Of a stretch of 5,118 nt of DNA, positions 1-5,118 are shown piece by piece. The stretch comes from Candidatus Nanopelagicaceae bacterium (GTDB taxonomy: Bacteria > Actinomycetota > Actinomycetes > Nanopelagicales > Nanopelagicaceae). The stretch is taken from the NCBI GenBank assembly GCA_023262125.1, contig JALRDT010000014.1, forward strand, positions 1-5,118, given 5' to 3'. Positions within the stretch are counted from its first letter, which is position 1; every line of letters begins with the position of its first letter. The notes under the pieces are model-generated. The model worked only from the letters and a program-made list of their open reading frames with translations. It was not told where the DNA came from and made no database searches. A program made the translations under genes and the position numbers.

Positions 1-1
1 T

Positions 2-133
2 TTAGGTCCAAGAATCACGATTGCAGGGTGTGCGCTGATCACATTTGGCGCTGCGCTCTATGCCTTTATGAAATACCGAAAAATAGCGGTAATTCCAGCA
101 GATATTACAGTTTCGTCAGTTCTTCGGAACTAA
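2..133 (+). CDS. C-terminal fragment of a membrane protein, probably an MFS transporter
   Basis: An open frame enters from the left edge and runs 43 codons to a TAA at 131-133; its start is outside the window. The peptide begins LGPRITIAGCALITFGAALY: a Gly-Pro-Arg turn followed by a roughly 20-residue hydrophobic, Gly/Ala-rich helix. A basic stretch (KYRK) and a polar tail ending SSVLRN follow. A last transmembrane helix followed by positive residues and a short cytoplasmic tail is how many major facilitator permeases end, so an MFS transporter is the best guess, but one helix cannot prove the family. The gene converges on the leftward MFS gene and overlaps its 3' end by 29 bases. A terminator hairpin lies over its last codons. 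The shadow of the opposite gene could explain only the final 29 bases of this frame, not the hydrophobic part. Confidence 0.55.
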   Translation, partial: LGPRITIAGCALITFGAALYAFMKYRKIAVIPADITVSSVLRN

Positions 134-1253
134 CTTTTTGCACAGCCATATAAGAGATTGCAATATAAATGGGCACAATTAAATATGCCCTAGAAATTCC
201 AATGTAATCGCCCATGAATGCCAGCAAGAATGGGGCCGAAGCAATCGCAATTCCAGCAGCATAGGCGGAATAGCCCATAGCTAAATCTGGACGATTATCA
301 CTAAGCCGAATCAATCTAATGGAAATCATTGCAAATTGTCCGCTAATGCCTAAACCAATAAATAATAGAAGCAGAATTGAAATTGTTAAATTATGTGACA
401 ACCAGAATGCAGCAAAAGATGTCATCTGTAAAACCAAAAATATTTTTACACGATTATCAACTGAGAATCGCTTTAATACTACGGGACCAAACCAGCGACC
501 TAAACCCATACCTGTGCCAAGAGTGGCAATACATAAAATGGATATAGCCGCATCAGCGCCAGTTCTGTCCATAATTAAAGTAGCGGCCCAAAATGCCGTT
601 GCAAATTCTGATGAAATAGAAGCATAAAAACCAAACCAAGCAATCCAATATTGTCGACTTAATTTTCCAACTTGTTTTGGTACATCATGGTCATGAGAGC
701 CTTCAATTTTATTTCGACCAAGAATATAAACCAGGATCACCATCGGGACGCAAGCCAGCAAACCTAGTCGCCAAGAGATGTCATAGAAAGCTAAAGTGCC
801 AACTATTACAGTTCCGAAAACATATCCTGCTGAGTTAACCCCATTCATTTGAGAGATAGCTAAATCAGAATTCTTAGGATAATGATGTGATAGTTGCGTG
901 ATTGCATTATTTATTGTGATGGTAAAGCCGGTGCTTAAGAAGAGCGTTGCAGGAAGAGTTACGGAAACAGAATTTCCAGTTGCAAAAATCGGAACGCCAA
1001 GTGCGAAAATAGTTAAACCTAACCAGGCTGAATTCTTACGGCCAAACTTATGAACCAAGCTAGTTTGCAGCGCGCCAGCGATTATTGAAGCAAGCCCCAT
1101 CATGGTTCCGTGTAAGCCCGCAATTGTGAGTGAAGTGTTCTGCTCTTCGCGCAATAATGGTTGCGCAGGGCCAAAACCACCTAGAAAGAAATTAAGAATC
1201 GTGACTTGGCCAGTAATAGTCCAGAAAGTTGAATCACGCTGTAATTTGTTCAA
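105..1253 (-). CDS. Major facilitator superfamily permease, substrate unknown
   Basis: This 382-residue integral membrane protein would move a small solute across the cytoplasmic membrane. Hydrophobic segments fit a 12-helix MFS fold: about 10-33, 43-63, 73-93, 98-118, 135-157 and 161-180, then a polar loop (181-200, with HDHD), then six more up to about residue 370. The loop between helices 2 and 3 holds VHKFGRKNS (67-75), an MFS motif A variant. A second-half counterpart is GRWFGPVVLKRF (252-263). WRLGLL (161-166) matches the usual start of helix 6. The start is TTG at 1253-1251, directly after the TAA of serC and in the same frame. No ATG or GTG occurs before Met51, which would lose helix 1, so TTG with translational coupling is the likely start. 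It is the last gene of the pdxH-serC operon. Cotranscription with serC does not reveal the substrate; efflux of an amino acid or related metabolite would be a guess. Confidence 0.85.
   Translation of the reverse strand: MNKLQRDSTFWTITGQVTILNFFLGGFGPAQPLLREEQNTSLTIAGLHGTMMGLASIIAGALQTSLVHKFGRKNSAWLGLTIFALGVPIFATGNSVSVTLPATLFLSTGFTITINNAITQLSHHYPKNSDLAISQMNGVNSAGYVFGTVIVGTLAFYDISWRLGLLACVPMVILVYILGRNKIEGSHDHDVPKQVGKLSRQYWIAWFGFYASISSEFATAFWAATLIMDRTGADAAISILCIATLGTGMGLGRWFGPVVLKRFSVDNRVKIFLVLQMTSFAAFWLSHNLTISILLLLFIGLGISGQFAMISIRLIRLSDNRPDLAMGYSAYAAGIAIASAPFLLAFMGDYIGISRAYLIVPIYIAISYMAVQKVSSEELTKL
115..139 (+). terminator. Rho-independent terminator with a cUUCGg tetraloop
   Basis: The arms AGTTC (118-122) and GAACT (127-131) pair perfectly around TTCG. 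The hairpin therefore closes as C-UUCG-G, the exceptionally stable tetraloop. Two further pairs (115-116 with 133-134) extend the stem past a single mismatch. Five T residues follow at 135-139, as expected for an intrinsic terminator of + strand transcription. On the - strand there is no T-run after the hairpin, so it should act mainly on the gene coming from the left. It contains the last sense codons and stop of that gene and also lies within the final codons of the convergent MFS gene. Confidence 0.7.
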
Positions 1254-2375
<1,122 letters not shown>

Positions 2376-3038
2376 TTACGGGTAGTAACGGTGTGCTTTC
2401 CAATCGCCGCTTATCACTCCCAAATTTTGAGATCGTTCAAATCTAATTCGGTCATGTAGACGAGAATATCTGCCTTGCCAGAATTCAATTGTGAATGGTG
2501 TCACGAGATAGCCACCCCAATGTGGTGGTGTTGGAACTTTACTTCCTTCAGGCCATTTCTCAGCAGCGCCTTTAAATCTGCTTTCTAATTCTTCTCGATT
2601 TGCAAGAGGAGCAGATTGTTGTGAAGCCCAAGCACCTATTTGTGATGACCAAGGTCGTGATTGGAAATATGCATCCGATTCTTCAGTAGAAACTTTACTT
2701 GCAAATCCCTGAATAATTACCTGTCTTTCGATTTGATACCAAGGAAAGAGTAGAGAGACTTGAGAATTTAATTCGAGCGCTTGCGCTTTTCTTGAGTTGT
2801 AATTAGTAAAAAATGTGAATCCATTTTCTGTAACATCTTTAAGAAGTACAGTTCGACTTGAAATTATTTCTTCTGAACCTAAGGTCGAAAGAACCATTGC
2901 GTTAGCTTCAACTATGGAAGGAACTTCGCTAGCCTCCTTGAGCCACATTTTGAATGCGCCGATTGGGTCGGTTTCGGGCAGGGCTAACTCTCGCTCGCTG
3001 TAGGAGCGGCGCATTGCTTGGATCTCTTCGCGGTTCAT
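2376..3038 (-). CDS. pdxH: Pyridoxine/pyridoxamine 5'-phosphate oxidase
   Basis: PdxH is a cytosolic FMN-dependent homodimer that oxidises pyridoxamine or pyridoxine 5'-phosphate to PLP using oxygen, in the final synthesis and salvage step. At 220 residues it is full length. The family signature runs in order: SRTVLLK (61-67) and FFTNYNSRKA (76-85) for FMN binding, then PWYQIERQVIIQG (99-111). Next come YFQSRPWSSQIGAWASQQS (124-142), PPHWGGYLVTP (171-181), and EFWQGRYSRLHDR (185-197), whose Arg-Leu-His holds the substrate phosphate and PLP. The extreme C-terminus is HRYYP where many relatives end RLAP; the arginine and proline are kept, so I expect activity. The ATG at 3038 gives an N-terminus (MNREEIQAMRRSYSERELAL) like that of the family. 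It is the first gene of the operon with serC and the MFS permease, and it is divergent from citrate synthase. Placing a PLP-producing enzyme with a PLP-using one is functionally sensible. Confidence 0.97.
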   Translation of the reverse strand: MNREEIQAMRRSYSERELALPETDPIGAFKMWLKEASEVPSIVEANAMVLSTLGSEEIISSRTVLLKDVTENGFTFFTNYNSRKAQALELNSQVSLLFPWYQIERQVIIQGFASKVSTEESDAYFQSRPWSSQIGAWASQQSAPLANREELESRFKGAAEKWPEGSKVPTPPHWGGYLVTPFTIEFWQGRYSRLHDRIRFERSQNLGVISGDWKAHRYYP

Positions 3039-3120
3039 GTATCAAAGGTCACTTTACTAGCGCTTTATATAAGCCAGCGAATGGTTTTTACCTCTAAAAA
3101 TCAGGGGCAGAATTAGCCCC
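3039..3120. promoter_or_regulatory. Divergent intergenic control region of pdxH and citrate synthase
   Basis: These 82 bases must hold the promoters of the leftward pdxH operon and the rightward citrate synthase. Leftward -10 candidates are TATAAA (3069-3064), giving a leader of about 18 bases, and TAAAGT (3056-3051), giving one of about 6 bases. Neither has a good -35 at 17 bases. Rightward, CAGAAT (3108-3113) lies 7 bases before the ATG, which would give a leaderless mRNA. It matches TATAAT at only four of six positions. An AT-rich near-palindrome, GCTTTATATAAGC (3062-3074), occupies the middle. An AGGGG (3103-3107) could act as a distant Shine-Dalgarno site for citrate synthase, 13 bases from its ATG. 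Which promoter is used cannot be settled by eye. Confidence 0.5.
3104..3120. repeat. GC-rich inverted repeat abutting the citrate synthase start codon
   Basis: GGGGC (3104-3108) and GCCCC (3116-3120) are perfect complements separated by AGAATTA. The right arm ends at the base before the ATG at 3121. In RNA this is a five-pair all-GC stem with a 7-base loop that would bury the AGGGG that might serve as ribosome binding site. In DNA it could be an operator overlapping the rightward -10. Read leftward, a T-rich stretch (TGATTTTTA) follows it, so a weak terminator of antisense transcripts is a third reading. The symmetry is seen in the sequence; its role is inference. Confidence 0.45.
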
Positions 3121-4236
3121 ATGAGCGAAGATTTTAAGCCTGGCCTCGAGGGCGTCATTGCATTTGAATCCGAAATTGCCGAACCAGATAAAGAAGGTAG
3201 TGCGCTTCGCTATCGCGGCGTTGATATTGAGGATTTAGTTGGTCGAGTCTCTTTCGGAAATGTTTGGGGTTTATTGGTTGACGATCAATTTAATCCTGGA
3301 TTACCTCGTGCCGAAAAATTTCCACTCCCAGTACATTCAGGTGATGTTCGCGTAGATGTGCAATCTGCAATTGCAATGTTGGCGCCAGCATGGGGTTTCA
3401 AACCTTTATTAGATATTTCAGATGAAGAAGCTCGCGATAATTTAGCTCGCGCATCTGTAATGGTGCTTTCATATGTAGCGCAATCAGCTCGAGGCTATGC
3501 AATGCCAGCAGTTCCAGAATCTGAAATTGATAAAGCGCATACCATTACTGAACGAATGATGATTCGTTGGCGCGGTGAACCAGATCCAAAGCATGTCAGA
3601 GCAGTAGATGCCTACTTTGTATCTGCAGCCGAACATGGAATGAATGCATCTACATTTACAGCTCGAGTAATTGCATCGACCGGAGCAGATGTTGCTGCTT
3701 CATTATCTGGAGCGATTGGTGCAATGTCAGGTCCACTTCATGGTGGTGCACCATCTCGTGTTCTACATATGATTGAAGAAGTTGAAAAACGCGGCGATGC
3801 GCGCGCATATGTAAAAGAATTATTAGATAAGAATGAACGTTTGATGGGATTTGGCCATCGTGTTTATCGCGCACAAGATCCACGTTCACGTACTCTTCGT
3901 CGAACATGCGAAGAATTGAATGCACCTCGTTACGAAGTTGCTAAAGCACTTGAAGAGGCTGCCTTAACTGAATTACGCGAACGTCGTCCAGATCGAGTTT
4001 TAGAGACAAATGTTGAGTTCTGGGCAGCAGTCCTTCTTGATTTTGCTGAAGTACCACCACATATGTTCACACCAATGTTTACCTCAGCTCGTACTGCTGG
4101 CTGGTCTGCACATATTTTGGAGCAGAAGCGCACCGGGCGTTTAATTCGCCCTTCAGCACGCTATATCGGAAAAGGCCCACGTAAGCCTGAAGATGTAACT
4201 GGTTGGGATGATTCTGTAGACCAACTACATAAGTAA
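3121..4236 (+). CDS. citA: Citrate synthase, second actinobacterial type (CitA-like)
   Basis: This cytosolic enzyme condenses oxaloacetate with acetyl-CoA to citrate and CoA, feeding the TCA cycle. The protein is 371 residues, the usual length of type I bacterial citrate synthases. The N-terminus holds the family's LRYRGVDIEDL (29-39). The active site is complete: AAEHGMNASTF (169-179) with oxaloacetate-binding His172, GPLHGGAP (204-211) with His207, GFGHRVYR (243-250) with His246, and the catalytic aspartate Asp307 in VLLDFAEVP. These correspond to pig enzyme His238, His274, His320 and Asp375. SARTAGWSAHILEQ (322-335) carries a further substrate-contacting arginine, and RLIRPSARYIG is the usual end. 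Methylcitrate synthase (PrpC) is a close relative and cannot be fully excluded, but the sequence reads more like CitA and no prp genes are nearby. The start is the ATG at 3121 with no close strong ribosome site. It is divergent from pdxH, a neighbourhood I recall from other Actinobacteria. Confidence 0.94.
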   Translation: MSEDFKPGLEGVIAFESEIAEPDKEGSALRYRGVDIEDLVGRVSFGNVWGLLVDDQFNPGLPRAEKFPLPVHSGDVRVDVQSAIAMLAPAWGFKPLLDISDEEARDNLARASVMVLSYVAQSARGYAMPAVPESEIDKAHTITERMMIRWRGEPDPKHVRAVDAYFVSAAEHGMNASTFTARVIASTGADVAASLSGAIGAMSGPLHGGAPSRVLHMIEEVEKRGDARAYVKELLDKNERLMGFGHRVYRAQDPRSRTLRRTCEELNAPRYEVAKALEEAALTELRERRPDRVLETNVEFWAAVLLDFAEVPPHMFTPMFTSARTAGWSAHILEQKRTGRLIRPSARYIGKGPRKPEDVTGWDDSVDQLHK

Positions 4237-4255
4237 TTCTTCGTAAGGTTAACAA

Positions 4256-4261
4256 TAAGAT
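4256..4261 (+). promoter_or_regulatory. Candidate -10 element for a leaderless GH13 transcript
   Basis: TAAGAT fits the actinobacterial -10 consensus TANNNT. It lies six bases before the ATG at 4268, so transcription would begin at or next to the start codon. The 31 bases between citrate synthase and this gene hold no good Shine-Dalgarno site (only AAGG at 4245-4248, about 19 bases upstream) and no terminator hairpin. Read-through from citrate synthase is therefore also possible. No convincing -35 was seen, as is common for such promoters. Confidence 0.4.
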
Positions 4262-4267
4262 GGCGGC

Positions 4268-5053
4268 ATGTTACTTGAGCCGCATCATGATGGAAGTGAA
4301 CTTTATGTAAGTAACTCTGCCCCTAAATTGGGCCAGAAAGTGACTTTCAAAGTTCGAATACCAAATACCTATAAATTTACTCACGCAGTAATGCGGTATT
4401 ACCATGATGGCGAACCTCGCACAGCACACCTTAAACGTTTAAAGAAGAGTCGTGCCGAATCATGGTGGGGCGTCACCATTCCTATCATTAATTGCGAAAC
4501 CAGATACCGCTTCTTATTTGCCGGAAATGGTAAGTATGACTGGCTTTCTGCCGCGGGTTTATTTGATCATGATGTTCATTCAAATTCAGATTTTCAACTG
4601 ATCGCAAGACCTAAATATCCAAAATGGTTGAACAGTTCCGTTTTTTATCAAATTTTTCCAGATAGATTCGCAAAAACTTCAGAGAAGAAACTTCCAAATT
4701 GGGCAGTTGCACGCGATTGGAATTCTTTGCCAAGAGATAAAAGCAAGAACACCGGAATTGAAGTCTATGGCGGTGACTTAAAGGGCGTTGAAGAACACCT
4801 AGATCACATCACTGAACTTGGTGCTAACGGAATTTATTTCACGCCATTCTTTCCTGCTCGTTCAAATCATAGATATGACGCTAGTAGCTTTGATGAGATT
4901 GATCCAATTCTTGGTGGCAATGAAGCCTGGTTTAACTTAGTTAAAGCGGCAAATAAGAAGAAAGTAGCGGCTGAACCCGCCCTCCGACCTGATCGAATCC
5001 GCCTGCGTCACCATCACCTCCCATGTCAGCCTTGCGCGACTGAATGTCAGTGA
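4268..5053 (+). CDS. GH13 alpha-glucan hydrolase (cyclomaltodextrinase/maltodextrin glucosidase type), truncated and joined to foreign sequence
   Basis: Enzymes of this GH13 group hydrolyse alpha-1,4 links in maltodextrins or cyclodextrins. Residues 1-112 (PHHDGSELYVSNSAPKLG, then a beta-rich stretch) fit the N-terminal domain of neopullulanase-like enzymes. The barrel begins at about 120: FYQIFPDRF (126-134), VYGGDLKGVEEHLDHI (166-181), LGANGIYFTPFFPARSNHRY (184-203) and DPILGG (212-217). The family match runs to KAANKKKV, ending at Val233 (4964-4966). Relatives then continue with conserved region I, of the form (V/L)GDLTTNH. Here the frame instead reads AAEPALRPDR and runs to a TGA at 5051-5053, through DNA much richer in GC. 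The C-terminal residues 234-261 are thus unlikely to belong to this gene. Regions I-IV, including the nucleophile Asp and acid Glu, are missing, so as written the product would be inactive. Whether the true genome carries this break or the join is an assembly error cannot be told here. Identity of the first 233 residues is secure to family, not to exact substrate. Confidence 0.85.
   Translation: MLLEPHHDGSELYVSNSAPKLGQKVTFKVRIPNTYKFTHAVMRYYHDGEPRTAHLKRLKKSRAESWWGVTIPIINCETRYRFLFAGNGKYDWLSAAGLFDHDVHSNSDFQLIARPKYPKWLNSSVFYQIFPDRFAKTSEKKLPNWAVARDWNSLPRDKSKNTGIEVYGGDLKGVEEHLDHITELGANGIYFTPFFPARSNHRYDASSFDEIDPILGGNEAWFNLVKAANKKKVAAEPALRPDRIRLRHHHLPCQPCATECQ
4967..5011 (-). CDS. Possible 5' end of an unknown leftward gene, cut at the junction
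   Basis: On the - strand a near-perfect ribosome binding site, GGGAGGTGAT (5022-5013), precedes a GTG at 5011-5009 with five bases between GGAGG and the start. An overlapping ATG at 5014-5012, in the same frame, is too close to it. The frame reads VTQADSIRSEGGFSR and has high GC at third positions. It then meets the GH13 sequence at about 4966, where it loses coding sense. GC falls to about 43% upstream of the start (5041-5100), as expected on leaving a gene of a GC-rich genome. Fifteen residues are too few to assign a family; a transposase is a guess from the adjacent repeats. An opposite + strand frame (4968-5096) is also open and could be the real one. Confidence 0.35.
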
Positions 5054-5078
5054 CACCTTACATATAGGATTCGCAGCC

Positions 5079-5100
5079 AGTGTCAACATAACCTGACACT
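5079..5100. repeat. Inverted repeat within a TGTCA/TGACA cluster
   Basis: AGTGTCA (5079-5085) and TGACACT (5094-5100) are perfect seven-base complements around eight bases. Nearby are further copies of the same pentamer: TGTCA at 5024, the small palindrome TGTCAGTGACA at 5045-5055, and TGTCA at 5102. The cluster lies 70-90 bases upstream of the leftward GTG. It could be the end of an insertion sequence with transposase-binding repeats, or an operator. The symmetry is directly visible; the function is inferred. Confidence 0.5.
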
Positions 5101-5118
5101 CTGTCAGGCGAGCGCGAC

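Larger units (their letters stand above)
4967..5118. mobile_element. Foreign-looking tail: possible insertion-sequence end or chimeric join
   Basis: From about 4967 the sequence changes character. By hand count 88 of 152 bases are G or C (58%), and 49 of the first 74 (66%). A 60-base stretch of the GH13 gene just before it (4861-4920) has 22 of 60 (37%). The GH13 protein similarity stops at the same place. The tail contains six TGTCA/TGACA pentamers between 5024 and 5106, a 7-base inverted repeat, a strong leftward ribosome site and a leftward start. Repeated short motifs next to a transposase start are typical of insertion-sequence ends, and some IS21-family ends resemble this. I do not recognise a named element. 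No terminal repeat is visible exactly at the junction, and no target duplication can be examined because the other side is missing. Confidence 0.4.

Noticed and set aside
319..627. Open frame of 102 codons on the + strand inside the MFS gene
   Set aside because: It is antisense to a clear membrane protein, has no recognisable family or ribosome site, and its composition is explained by the gene on the other strand.
2815..3003. Open frame of 62 codons on the + strand inside pdxH
   Set aside because: It lies antisense to well-conserved PdxH N-terminal sequence and shows no features of its own.
3656..3925. Open frame of 89 codons on the - strand inside citrate synthase
   Set aside because: It overlaps the catalytic His207 and His246 region of a certain gene; the peptide, rich in His, Leu and Gln, looks like an antisense shadow.
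3930..4133. Open frame of 67 codons on the - strand inside citrate synthase
   Set aside because: It is antisense to the Asp307 region and has no start signal or family resemblance.
4968..5096. Open + strand frame in the tail reading RLNPPSDLIESACV and onward
   Set aside because: Third positions are GC-rich, but they coincide with those of the leftward frame, which also has a strong ribosome site. I kept the leftward reading and mention this one only as an alternative.

Overview
The window looks like chromosomal housekeeping DNA from a low-GC actinobacterium, followed by a short stretch of foreign-looking DNA at the right end. The SerC and the second-type citrate synthase resemble actinobacterial (Mycobacterium-like) forms, as does the GH13 enzyme with its N-terminal domain. 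Base composition is nevertheless only about 40% GC, genes are packed within 0-80 bases, and some starts look leaderless. That combination suggests a streamlined freshwater or marine planktonic actinobacterium of the Nanopelagicales (acI) kind. This placement is inference from protein resemblance and composition, with no database search behind it.

Layout, left to right. (1) Bases 2-133, + strand: the last 43 codons of a membrane protein, probably an MFS transporter. Its stop lies inside the 3' end of a convergent gene, and a cUUCGg-capped terminator sits in the 29-base overlap. (2) Bases 105-3038, - strand: a compact operon transcribed as pdxH, serC, then an MFS permease. PdxH makes pyridoxal 5'-phosphate (PLP), SerC is a PLP enzyme of serine biosynthesis, and the permease's substrate is unknown. 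(3) Bases 3039-3120: the divergent control region between pdxH and the rightward genes, with a GC-rich hairpin touching the citrate synthase start codon. (4) Bases 3121-4236, + strand: a full-length citrate synthase (CitA type) with an intact catalytic set. (5) From 4268, + strand: the N-terminal part of a GH13 alpha-glucan hydrolase, with a candidate leaderless promoter in the 31-base gap before it.

The GH13 gene loses its family resemblance near base 4966, just where conserved region I should begin. The 152 bases after that are about 58% GC by hand count, and about 66% in their first half. They carry a dense cluster of TGTCA/TGACA pentamers, a strong ribosome binding site on the - strand and the first codons of a leftward reading frame. 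This resembles the end of an insertion sequence, or DNA from another organism joined on by rearrangement or misassembly. Because the leftward frame is itself cut at the same point, a clean insertion is less likely than a rearranged or chimeric join.

Together the intact genes serve central metabolism: cofactor supply, serine synthesis, citrate formation and maltodextrin breakdown. I found no CRISPR array, tRNA, rRNA, toxin-antitoxin or defence system, and no convincing new multi-gene system. The observations most worth checking are the right-hand junction and the terminator buried in two overlapping genes.
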